Shown in pieces: positions 54,767 through 64,000 of a stretch of DNA of 64,000 bases (the first letter of the stretch is position 1; every line of letters starts with the position of its first letter). The notes under the pieces are model-generated. The model did no database searches. It had not been told where the DNA came from and worked only from the letters and a program-made list of their open reading frames with translations. The position numbers and the translations under genes were made by a program. Source of the DNA: Pseudodesulfovibrio sp. (GTDB lineage Bacteria > Desulfobacterota > Desulfovibrionia > Desulfovibrionales > Desulfovibrionaceae); NCBI RefSeq assembly GCF_028692895.1, contig NZ_JAQUWN010000002.1:44964-108963 (forward strand), in the 5' to 3' direction.

Positions 54767-57700
54767 TGCGGCGTTTGCTGCGGCGTCTGGCCATCCTTTT
54801 CTTCGAATTCATGGCCGTGGCGATCGTGCTCTGCGCCGTCTTCCTGTTCTGGGCATCGCGCTACGTAGACACCGAATCCTTCCGGGGCCGGTTCGCCACG
54901 GTGGTGGAGGAGCTGACCGGCCAGCCCGTCAGGCTGCGGGGCGAGCTCAACATCGCGTTGTATCCGACGCTTTCCCTGGAAGTCCATGACCTCTCCCTCA
55001 TGGAGCGGCCCGAGGCGGGCGAGGCCCCCCTGGTCAATTTCAACCACCTGTTCGTCAGCGTCCGGCTGCTGCCCCTGGCCTACAACCGGCTGGAGATACG
55101 CTCCGTGGTGGTCAACGGCATGCGCCTCAACCTGGCCCGGCTGAGCGAGACGGAGTACAACTGGCATCCGCTGCCCGCGCCCGTCCCGGAATCGGAAGGC
55201 GCGGCCACGGACTACTTCGATTCCGTGGCCCTGGACGGCCTGGAAGTGTCCAACGCCACCATCGCCTATTCGGACCTTGTGAGCGGGCAGAAGCTCCGCC
55301 TTGACGGCATCACCCTGCACACGGGAAACATCGTGCCGAGGAAGCCGGTTCCCTTTTCCGCCGAGAGCGTATTCCGTTGGAAAAACGGCGGGGTGCGATC
55401 CAGGCTGACTCTCAAGGGGCTGGTGGAGGAGGGCGAGGCCGGCAACATTCTGCTCAAGGACGCGTCCGTCTATGCCACTTTCGAGGGCCCGTTCCTGCCC
55501 AAGGGAGCCTCCCCGGCCGAGGTGGCGGCGCGCATTCAGTACGACTGGGACAAACGGATCGTCTCCCTTGAGAATTTCCATGTCCAGTTCTTGGGCCTCA
55601 GCGGCGAAGGTTCGGTGCGCAGCGGCGATCTCGGCCAGGGCTTCAGCGGGGGCGGGCATCTGACCCTGCATCCGTTCCGGCCCTCGACTCTCATCCGGCG
55701 GTATTTCCCCGACGCGCCCATGGACAAGGTGGACGGGCTCCGGGAGGGGGCCTTCACCTCCTTTGTCGAGTTCGACGAAAAGGGCGTCCGGCTGCGCGAC
55801 ATGGCCGTGGCCCTTGATGACCTGACCGTCCGCGGTTCGATGTCCATGGCCGATTATTCCAGGCCCGCCTTCACCTTCGACCTTCGGGCCGACACGCTTG
55901 ACCTGGACCGCTACCTGCCGCTTTTCATGACCGACACCCCATTTGTATGGGGCGACTTCCACCTGGACGCGTTTCGCGATTTCCGGGGGAAAGGGCGCGT
56001 CCGGGCCAACGCCTTCCGTGTGCTCGGCACGACTTTTTCCGGCGTCCGGGCGGACGCCCAGGCGGACGGCAGCACCTTCTTCGCCGACGCCGTGGCGGCC
56101 CAGGACGCGTTGGGCGCCCTGGCGGGCAAGGTCAGGTTTCAGCTCGGCCGGGAGGGCGAGACGCCCACTCTCGGCCTGTCGGCGGACTTGAGCGTTGATT
56201 CCGGAAAGCGCGGCTTCGGTTTCCCCAGGTTCGGCGACGGCCGGCTGAGCGGCCCCGGCAAGGCGCGGCTGACCGTCCGGGTCCCGCCCATGCGCTGCCC
56301 GGAACGGGAGCGGTCCATCGGCATTCTGCGCCACGCCACGCTGGACGCGGCCTTGGACCTAGGCCCCGGGAAGGCCGAATACGAGCCCCGGGAGGGCCGG
56401 CGGCGCGGCCAGACGTTCACCTCGGCCGCCCTGGACTTCAAGGCCTCGCCCGCAGCCTCCGGCCGGGCCGGATATTTCGCCTTTGCCGTGGACGGCTCCC
56501 TGCGCGGCAAGGGGGGCGCGCCCTTCGACTCTTTCCAGCTCTCCGCCGTGGGGCCCGTGCGCGTGAATGCGGACACCGGCGAGATGGACGGCGACAGCCT
56601 GGACGTGCGCGCCCAGCTCGCCGGGGCGGTCTACACCGAGTCCAGCGACCAGGTGACGGCCAGCGGCCGGGTCTCCTTCGATACGGCCGCCAAGACCGCC
56701 GGACTGGTCAACGGCGCGGTCCGCCTGCTGGATACCTCGGCCAAGGGAGACGTCCGGCTTGACGCGTCCGGCAAGTCCTTCAAGGCGGCCGGGAAGATTG
56801 AGATTCCGCCTGCCAACGTTCACCGGATCATCTACCTGCTGACCCGCAAGCGGCTGGAGTTGAACGATTCGGCCGCCCTCAAGGCGGCGGGCGTTTCCGT
56901 CTCCTTCGCCGCCTCGGACACCGGCTTCACCCTGAGCGACGTGCGCGGCGTGCTGGACGGTATGCCGTTCTCGGGCCTTGCGGTCGGCCAGGGGTGGCGG
57001 GACCCGGCCCTGACGGTCTCGCTGACGGCCGGGAAGCTCGACGTGGACCGCTACCTGCCCGTGACCAAGGCGCCGACCCTGGCGGAGCAGCGCGCCGGGA
57101 AGAAGAAGGCCTCCGAGCCGGTGGACCTGCCCCTCGGCTTCCTGCGAGCCCTGCGGGTCAGCGGCAAGGCCACGTTGGAGGAGTTCAAGCTGGCCCGCCT
57201 GCGCACCCTCGGTCTCAGCGGCGTGGTCCGGGCCGAGAAGGGGGACATCCTCGTCTCTTCGCTCAAGGGAAAGATGTACGGAGGCCTTTTGACCGGCGAG
57301 GTCTTCGGCAAGGTGGAGGCGAAGCGCCTGGCCACCGGGACCAAGCTGCATGTGGAGAAGGCCCAGGCCGGGCCGATGATGCTGGACCTGGCCAAGCGGG
57401 AGTATGTGGTCGGCGCGGCCGATCTGGACCTGGACCTGACCAGCGCCGGGGCCACGGACGACGACATTGTGGCCAACTTGGAGGGCGAGTGCCGGGCCGT
57501 GGTGCGCAACGGCTCCTTCAAGTTCTCCGGGTTCGAGGATCAGGGAGTGGAGACGGGAAAGCTTTCCGCCGACACCAAGGAGAACAGCATGGTCGCCACG
57601 GACCCCAAGCGGCGGCGGACCTCGTTCGACAAGGCCTCGGCCTCGTTCATCGTGCACAAGGGGGTATTCACGGTGGACCCGTTCCTCCTGGAGTCGCCCC

Positions 57701-57927
57701 TGCTCAATTCCAGTGGCAAGGGCTGGTTCAGCCTGCCCGCCAATGAGATCGATTTTTCTGTGAAGAACGACTTCGTGGCCGTGCCTGGCGTGACCATCGA
57801 CGTGGTGGGCAAGCTCACCGACCCCGAGGTGCGAGTGCCCAAGGGCAAGATACTGGACAACACGGTGCGCAACATCCTGAGCCTGCCGCAGCGATCCTTC
57901 AAGTTCCTGCGCGACCTCTTCATGTAA
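54763..57927 (+). CDS. AsmA-family protein, large
   Basis: 1054 residues. One N-terminal membrane helix (about 8-32) is followed by a very long periplasmic region of repeated beta-strands with an AsmA N-terminal domain (LTGQPVRLRGELNIALYP) and an AsmA-C/DUF3971-like end (GTKLHVEKAQAG ... VRVPKGKILDN). Such proteins form bridge-like grooves thought to carry phospholipid between membranes. Start ATG overlaps the DUF89 stop. Size is comparable to TamB/YhdP relatives. Location after lipid A genes fits an envelope lipid role (inference). Confidence 0.85.
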   Translation: MMRRLLRRLAILFFEFMAVAIVLCAVFLFWASRYVDTESFRGRFATVVEELTGQPVRLRGELNIALYPTLSLEVHDLSLMERPEAGEAPLVNFNHLFVSVRLLPLAYNRLEIRSVVVNGMRLNLARLSETEYNWHPLPAPVPESEGAATDYFDSVALDGLEVSNATIAYSDLVSGQKLRLDGITLHTGNIVPRKPVPFSAESVFRWKNGGVRSRLTLKGLVEEGEAGNILLKDASVYATFEGPFLPKGASPAEVAARIQYDWDKRIVSLENFHVQFLGLSGEGSVRSGDLGQGFSGGGHLTLHPFRPSTLIRRYFPDAPMDKVDGLREGAFTSFVEFDEKGVRLRDMAVALDDLTVRGSMSMADYSRPAFTFDLRADTLDLDRYLPLFMTDTPFVWGDFHLDAFRDFRGKGRVRANAFRVLGTTFSGVRADAQADGSTFFADAVAAQDALGALAGKVRFQLGREGETPTLGLSADLSVDSGKRGFGFPRFGDGRLSGPGKARLTVRVPPMRCPERERSIGILRHATLDAALDLGPGKAEYEPREGRRRGQTFTSAALDFKASPAASGRAGYFAFAVDGSLRGKGGAPFDSFQLSAVGPVRVNADTGEMDGDSLDVRAQLAGAVYTESSDQVTASGRVSFDTAAKTAGLVNGAVRLLDTSAKGDVRLDASGKSFKAAGKIEIPPANVHRIIYLLTRKRLELNDSAALKAAGVSVSFAASDTGFTLSDVRGVLDGMPFSGLAVGQGWRDPALTVSLTAGKLDVDRYLPVTKAPTLAEQRAGKKKASEPVDLPLGFLRALRVSGKATLEEFKLARLRTLGLSGVVRAEKGDILVSSLKGKMYGGLLTGEVFGKVEAKRLATGTKLHVEKAQAGPMMLDLAKREYVVGAADLDLDLTSAGATDDDIVANLEGECRAVVRNGSFKFSGFEDQGVETGKLSADTKENSMVATDPKRRRTSFDKASASFIVHKGVFTVDPFLLESPLLNSSGKGWFSLPANEIDFSVKNDFVAVPGVTIDVVGKLTDPEVRVPKGKILDNTVRNILSLPQRSFKFLRDLFM

Positions 57928-58000
57928 CCGCGCATTTGCCCCGGCGGCCGGATTTTATTATGCAAAGGGCAATCAACAACGCGGACAGGGAGCGACGCCC

Positions 58001-59398
58001 ATGAATTCGGCCAGGATGAAACAGACTTCCCTCAGCCTCCGGCGCATTTTATCCGAGGAAATATGGGTGCGGAACACGCCGGAGACGCCCTGGCCGGTCA
58101 GGCTCGCGCGCGGGGCCTGCCGCCTCGTCTATCTGGTGCTGTTCGGCTTCTTCCGGGATCAGAACATCATCCGGGCGGCGGCCCTGACCTTCACCACCAT
58201 CCTGTCCATCGTCCCGTTCCTGGCCGTGGCCTTCTCCATTTCCAAGGGGTTCGGGCTTCAGAATACGGAATTCATCCGCGCGCTCGTCCTCAAGATGACC
58301 ACCGGCCGGGTGGAAGTGGCGGACAAGATCATCGAGTACATCGACCGGACCAACGTCCAGGCACTGGGCTGGGTGGGCGTTGCCACGCTGCTTTTCACCG
58401 TCTTTTCCCTGGTGGGCACCATCGAGAAGGCGTTCAACACCATCTGGCACGTCACCAAGGGGCGCTCCGCCTGGCGCAAGGTGGCGGACTTCTTCCCGGT
58501 CATCCTCATCTGTCCGGTGGTCCTGCTGGTGGCGTCCAGCTTCAACGTCAGCCTGCAGCAGCAGGACGTGGTCAAGACCCTGCTCAGCGTGGAGGCCATC
58601 GGGTTGCTTGAGGCAGCCTTCCTCAAGGCCACGCCGTACCTGCTCATCACCCTGGCCTTCGCCTTCATGTACGCCTTCATTCCCTACACCAAGGTCAAGT
58701 TCGGGGGGGCGATCCTCGGCGGTTTCGTGGGCGGCGCGCTCTGGCAAATGGCCCAGTGGGTGTACATCAACTGGCAGATCGGCGCGGCAAAGTACAACGC
58801 TATCTATGGCAGCTTCGCCCAGTTGCCGCTGCTCCTGGTCTGGATCTACATTAGCTGGCTGGTGGTCCTGCTCGGTTCGGAGGTCAGCTACGCCTGGCAG
58901 AACGTCAATTCTTTCGTCAAGCAGCGCTATTTCGGCGAGGCCACGCCCTACGAACGACAGAAGCTCGGCGTGCTCATGATGATCGTCCTGGCCCGGCGGT
59001 TCCACGAAGGCAAGCCGCTGCCCTCGGTGGAGGAGCTCTCCGACGCCTTCATGGCCCCGATCAGCCTTGTCTCCGACCTGTTCCAGCTATTGGGCAAGGC
59101 GGGCTACACCGTGCTCACCGACACGCCGGGCCGCGAGGTCTATGCCCCGGCCCGAGCCCTGGACAGCGTCCGGGTCATCGACATCGTCGCGGTGGTGAAC
59201 ATGGAAGGGGTGGACCGGGTATTCAAGCAATTCGCCGAGAAGTTCGGCTTCCTGGACGGGCTGTTCGCCCAGTTGGGCAAGAGCGCGGGCGCGAGCCCGG
59301 CCAACCTGACCCTGCTGGAGTGCGCCCAGAGCTATCCGACCTACGCGCTGGACCTGCCGCTGCCCGGTGACGCTCAGTCGCCCGATGGCGTCGCCTGA
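58001..59398 (+). CDS. YihY/UPF0761 membrane protein with C-terminal extension
   Basis: 465 residues. Six membrane helices (about 45-300) carry the YihY features AAALTFTTILSIVPFLAV and YNAIYGSFAQLPLLLVWIY. The once-used name ribonuclease BN is not supported for this family. A soluble C-terminal part (about 315-465) contains a winged-helix-like segment (LPSVEELSDAFMAPISLV), as in many delta-proteobacterial homologues. GGGAG eight bases before ATG. Its last 25 bases overlap the convergent YdcF-like gene. Confidence 0.87.
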   Translation: MNSARMKQTSLSLRRILSEEIWVRNTPETPWPVRLARGACRLVYLVLFGFFRDQNIIRAAALTFTTILSIVPFLAVAFSISKGFGLQNTEFIRALVLKMTTGRVEVADKIIEYIDRTNVQALGWVGVATLLFTVFSLVGTIEKAFNTIWHVTKGRSAWRKVADFFPVILICPVVLLVASSFNVSLQQQDVVKTLLSVEAIGLLEAAFLKATPYLLITLAFAFMYAFIPYTKVKFGGAILGGFVGGALWQMAQWVYINWQIGAAKYNAIYGSFAQLPLLLVWIYISWLVVLLGSEVSYAWQNVNSFVKQRYFGEATPYERQKLGVLMMIVLARRFHEGKPLPSVEELSDAFMAPISLVSDLFQLLGKAGYTVLTDTPGREVYAPARALDSVRVIDIVAVVNMEGVDRVFKQFAEKFGFLDGLFAQLGKSAGASPANLTLLECAQSYPTYALDLPLPGDAQSPDGVA

Positions 59399-60051
59399 GC
59401 CGGGGACACGACGTCCGTCGACCGGTAGACCCCGCCCAACAGGTAGTAGACGGTTTTGGCGAACTCCATGACCAGGAGCTGCGCCGAGTCCTGGTCCTTC
59501 CACCAGGCATCCCAGAACGAGCCTTCCTTCGTGGAGACCATGGTGATCCGGCAGTCGGGCAGCACGTCCCGGAAGATCATCCTGGCCCGCCGCGCGTGGT
59601 AGGGCGAGGTGACGATGAGCAGGCTGACCGTACGGCCGCGCAGGTGGTCGCGCAGGGCCTCCGCCTCCTCCCGGGTGCTGATGTGGCCGTTGCCGAACGG
59701 CTCCAGCCGGGCGTTGGGCACGCCCTCGGCGTTGAGGATCATGGCGAGGCGCTGCTCGAACGTGTAGTTCGGCCTGCCCTGGGATATATACAGCTTCTCC
59801 AGGCGGCTGGGTGGGGTCCGGCGGGCCATGCTTTCCAGTATGACCGGCGCGTATCCTCGGCTGTACAGGTCGGCCGCCGTGATCCAGCGGTGAGGGTCTC
59901 CTGCCAGGGGGAGGATGTAGTCGGACTTGACCGGCTGGTCGTTGACCCGCATCCAACGATCGGCATAGGCGAGCAGCCCCCAGACGACCAGCAGGCTCAG
60001 GATGGTCAGAGTCCCCACGCATTGCAGAAACAGGCGAACAAGCCGCAGCAT
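59374..60051 (-). CDS. YdcF-like DUF218 envelope protein
   Basis: 225 residues: N-terminal membrane helix (about 8-30) and a DUF218 domain with DYILPLAGDPHRWITAA, the STREEAEAL loop and TSPYHARRARMIF. Family members such as ElyC/SanA act in envelope or peptidoglycan precursor homeostasis. ATG 60051 with GGAG nine bases before is preferred to ATG 60081. Follows tgt by four bases, so it is the last gene of nth-tgt-ydcF. Confidence 0.8.
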   Translation of the reverse strand: MLRLVRLFLQCVGTLTILSLLVVWGLLAYADRWMRVNDQPVKSDYILPLAGDPHRWITAADLYSRGYAPVILESMARRTPPSRLEKLYISQGRPNYTFEQRLAMILNAEGVPNARLEPFGNGHISTREEAEALRDHLRGRTVSLLIVTSPYHARRARMIFRDVLPDCRITMVSTKEGSFWDAWWKDQDSAQLLVMEFAKTVYYLLGGVYRSTDVVSPAQATPSGD

Positions 60052-60055
60052 CAAG

Positions 60056-61814
<1,759 letters not shown>

Positions 61815-61901
61815 GCGGACTCCATTGGTGTGGCTGTCCTCGTTAGCACCTGCGCCCACGGGCCTCAAGTTGAAAAGCGGGCAGATGGGGCAGGGCAATG
61901 A

Positions 61902-61918
61902 ACTCTTAATCCGGAGGT
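61902..61918 (+). repeat. 17-base copy of the tRNA-Lys anticodon arm
   Basis: Identical to bases 31611-31627 of the tRNA-Lys gene (ACTCTTAATCCGGAGGT), same strand. Flanking bases on both sides do not complete a tRNA. It lies 88 bases upstream of nth, where the sequence turns from core to foreign-looking, and resembles an attachment-site core or a tRNA relic. Confidence 0.6.
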
Positions 61919-61985
61919 CGCCTTTGCTCGGAGTCCAGGGGTGAAGAAGGCCGCCGAAGGAAGTTGGCGGATTTCTTCGAGTATG

Positions 61986-62372
61986 TTGTTTATGGCGCAC
62001 GTACTTGTTGATGAGGTCGAAGGCCGCGTCGTCGTGGGCCTGGACGGTCTTTTCGTCCCTCGCCCCGAGCGCTCCTTTGGCGATGCGCCTGAGGCCCTTG
62101 TCGAGTACGGTGCGGGAGCGCTCGTTGAGCTTGTCCAGGGCGAACTGGTGGCCCTGTTTGAGGAATGCGTCCTTGATTCGGGGCAGGGACTCGGAGAGGG
62201 CGGTATGCCGCCTGCCGCCTTTGGGGACCGTGGAGAGCATGGACTGCTCGTAGTCGTCGAATTGTTTCTTGAGGTTGGTGGCGTCCCCGGACGGGCCCTT
62301 GCCGGTCACACCCTTTCGCCAGTCGGCCAGTCCCCTGGTGAAGAAGTCGTGGGCGTCGTTCTCAGCCTCCAC
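61986..62372 (-). pseudogene. Broken phage-like coding fragment
   Basis: About 129 codons read like real protein (ENDAHDFFTRGLADWRK ... FDDYEQSMLST ... LSESLPRIKDAFLKQGH ... DDAAFDLINKYVR). There is no credible start on the left side of the gene, and the frame simply runs on towards nth with non-coding-looking sequence. The helical, charged pattern resembles segments of large internal virion proteins of short-tailed phages, a weak impression. It is interpreted as a remnant that lost both ends. Together with the tRNA-like repeat it fills the 665-base gap 61815-62479. Confidence 0.4.
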
Positions 62373-62479
62373 GACATGGAGTGCTTGGGGCCGATATCCT
62401 GCCAAATCGATGCGTTGGTCGCAAATTGGCCAGTAAATCCCACATACAGTATCCAGTGTTACAACATGTCGTCTCGAAT

Positions 62480-62656
62480 TCAGCACTCTCCCTTGATGTC
62501 TCGAAGATTCGTGTGGGTGGGATCGGAGCACTCGGCGAAAACCTCCTGCCGCGTCGTGCCTGTTTCAACGTTGAACCAGTTCAACGGCGTGATTGCGGCA
62601 AGGAGAAGGAATGCGGCGGCGAGAAGCGCTGTCGCTAATTTTGCCCAGAACAACAT
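62480..62656 (-). CDS. Small signal-anchored protein (58 residues)
   Basis: MLFWAKLATALLAAAFLLLA gives one strong membrane helix. A short exported tail (FNVETGTTRQEVF ... DPTHTNLRDIKGEC) carries two cysteines, at 43 and at the last residue. GGGAG lies just ahead of ATG 62656, unusually close (two bases). The start overlaps the lipoprotein gene's end by 22 bases, which suggests coupled expression. No family is recognised. A clean hydrophobic profile and sensible tail argue for a real gene. Confidence 0.5.
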   Translation of the reverse strand: MLFWAKLATALLAAAFLLLAAITPLNWFNVETGTTRQEVFAECSDPTHTNLRDIKGEC

Positions 62657-63228
62657 TGCTCCCAGATATGCGGCAACAGGTTTTCCGGCGACAATTCCTT
62701 GCCGAGATGATATTGCGCCGGGTCAATGCCTTGCGTTCTGCGATAGGCGCCCTCTTCAAACGCGACGAGCGAATTCCATGCTGCAATATCATGAAATCCG
62801 TTGGTTTTGGTTTGCAGGATGCGAGGGGAATAGTGGGTGATCACAGAGTAAGGGACGTGTATCCAGTCGCCGTTCGCCGTAGGGGAATAGACATCTATCC
62901 AGGAGCCTTCGGCACCGCTCATGAGGGGAATGCCTGTCGTAATGAACAGTTCATCCAGTCCATCATCATTAATGTCCATTGCCGCGACGTAATAAACTTT
63001 TTCCGGGTCCCATCCGAATTTAGTTGTTGAGTCGAAGTCGGCTTTATAGAGACGTTTCAAAACGGGTTTATGAGGACTCTCTTCCAATAGGTGCCATTGA
63101 AGAACTTTCGGAGTTGTCTCCGTACCTGAACACGATACGCCCCCAATGACTGCAACCAGCGCGATAACGGCAAGGCGCAGCAGACAAAAGGCTGCGCCTT
63201 GCCCATTTATTCTATTTTTCTCCTTCAC
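62635..63228 (-). CDS. Putative lipoprotein with FG-GAP/calcium-loop motif
   Basis: 197 residues from GTG 63228 (AAGGA eight bases ahead; ATG 63267 is an alternative). A basic N-terminus and hydrophobic core (about 11-30) end in GGVSC, Cys33; Gly at -3 makes this an imperfect lipobox. The mature part holds DINDDGLDELFIT (85-97), the Asp-x-Asn-x-Asp-Gly pattern of FG-GAP/VCBS calcium loops. The start overlaps the end of the lysozyme-like gene by 17 bases, so the two are translated together. A role as cognate binding or immunity partner is inference only. Confidence 0.6.
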   Translation of the reverse strand: MKEKNRINGQGAAFCLLRLAVIALVAVIGGVSCSGTETTPKVLQWHLLEESPHKPVLKRLYKADFDSTTKFGWDPEKVYYVAAMDINDDGLDELFITTGIPLMSGAEGSWIDVYSPTANGDWIHVPYSVITHYSPRILQTKTNGFHDIAAWNSLVAFEEGAYRRTQGIDPAQYHLGKELSPENLLPHIWEQCCSGQN

Positions 63229-64000
63229 GCGTATTGTCCTTGGCTGGGAATCGGATTTCAAATCCACCCATTTTTTTCACATATTCTGAAACATGTGTAC
63301 CGTAAGCGTCCGTAGGATCATCCTTTCCGCCAGTCTCAAAAAAAGGCTTGGCTCCTCCTGCTCCCTTAAGATGGACTGCGGCAATTATTCCGGATTTAGT
63401 GATTTCAATACCGTTTATCGTTTCCCCTACATACTTATCAAGTCCTTTCTCCTTCGCGTAACTCCACTGTTTTTCTGTCAAATCCCGGATCGCTTTTTCC
63501 TGAACTTCCGGCGAGTTCAGAAAGTCCTTTTCGCTATGGATGCCATCCTTTCCGGTCCACTTGCCGCCCTTCATATACCCGGTGTCTGTTAAGGTCGCCG
63601 GTCCCATTTGATATTTGCCCAAGTAGCCTAGGCTGTTCTTGGTGTTGTATTTCCCGGAGGCCTCACGTTGCCCGAGAGAGCCGAGGTAACCCTCAAGCTG
63701 GTCTTCTTCAGGGGGTTCAGCTCCGGTTTTGCCACCTTCGCTTTTTCCCAATTGGTCTGGCTGTTGCGTTTCTGTTTCCATGTTGTTCACCTTCCCACGA
63801 TACCGGCTGTCATCATAGACCTCATCCTGTCCTTCCGGGATTTGAAGATCGGCGTCTTCTCTTTTGGGCCCCGCCCCGCCGCCGACGTCACTCGCCGTTC
63901 CGGTATCGTTCTCGGCCAACAGGACGGCCTCTTTCATGTCGAAGCCCGGTTTTGCGCCGGGAATCCCTTTCGCCCCGTCGGACCCCGCTTTCTTCCCGTC
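63212..64000 (-). CDS. Modular protein with C-terminal lysozyme-like domain, 5' end outside the window
   Basis: The frame stays open to the window edge and no ribosome site marks the internal ATG at 63937, so the start lies beyond 64000. A Gly/Pro/Glu-rich linker (roughly 63700-64000) leads to a domain of about 150 residues: REASGKYNT with the candidate catalytic Glu (codon 63662-63664), GYLGKYQMG, GKDGIHSEKDFL, and INGIEITKSGIIAAVHLKGAGG. This pattern belongs to lysozyme-like peptidoglycan-cleaving domains of phage and secretion-effector proteins. Visibly lower GC than the rest of the window suggests transfer. Confidence 0.6.
   Translation of the reverse strand, partial: DGKKAGSDGAKGIPGAKPGFDMKEAVLLAENDTGTASDVGGGAGPKREDADLQIPEGQDEVYDDSRYRGKVNNMETETQQPDQLGKSEGGKTGAEPPEEDQLEGYLGSLGQREASGKYNTKNSLGYLGKYQMGPATLTDTGYMKGGKWTGKDGIHSEKDFLNSPEVQEKAIRDLTEKQWSYAKEKGLDKYVGETINGIEITKSGIIAAVHLKGAGGAKPFFETGGKDDPTDAYGTHVSEYVKKMGGFEIRFPAKDNTREGEK

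Overview
The window looks like chromosomal DNA of a high-GC sulfate-reducing bacterium of the Desulfovibrionaceae (Desulfovibrio/Pseudodesulfovibrio type). The basis is a canonical DsrC (sulfite-reductase partner with both C-terminal redox cysteines), a single-chain pyruvate:ferredoxin oxidoreductase, a complete Gram-negative envelope-biogenesis operon, and flagellar export genes joined to flhF-flhG-fliA. The genus is inferred; no 16S gene is present.

Layout, left to right. 1-6 kb: end of a TPR protein, dsrC, rpmE, a DUF1385 membrane protein with prfA-prmC, and lpxC behind a good sigma-54-type promoter. 6-15.5 kb: one minus-strand flagellar operon read from right to left, fliR-flhB-flhA-flhF-flhG-fliA-cheY-fliL, then three poorly known genes, one of them SwrB-like. 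15.6-26 kb: M23 peptidase, TtcA-like PP-loop protein, DUF4340 protein, rpoZ-dnaJ-moaC, hisH-hisF, a small membrane protein, a second J-domain protein, a YkgJ/CoA-binding pair and an M24 peptidase. 25.7-31.5 kb: minus-strand group DsbD, iron alcohol dehydrogenase, DUF2867, NfeD and flotillin. 31.6-43.6 kb: tRNA-Lys, PFOR, an MBL-rhodanese protein, a secreted unknown, a Na/Pi transporter, an HlyD-ATPase-permease exporter, a 54-residue membrane protein and tRNA-Asn.

43.7-59.4 kb: a plus-strand envelope operon, lysS-lolC/E-lolD-bamA-skp-lpxD-fabZ-lpxA-lpxI, followed by a DUF89 phosphatase, an AsmA-like giant and YihY. It links lipoprotein export, outer-membrane protein assembly and lipid A synthesis. 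59.4-61.8 kb: a minus-strand YdcF-like protein, tgt and nth.

61.8-64 kb: sequence character changes (visibly lower GC, phage-like fragments). A 17-base copy of the tRNA-Lys anticodon arm lies at the boundary. Beyond it are a broken phage-like coding fragment, a 58-residue membrane protein, a putative lipoprotein with a calcium-loop motif, and the C-terminal part of a modular protein ending in a lysozyme-like domain. This cassette, cut by the window edge, is the best candidate for something undescribed: possibly a peptidoglycan-hydrolase effector with cognate envelope proteins, or a prophage remnant.
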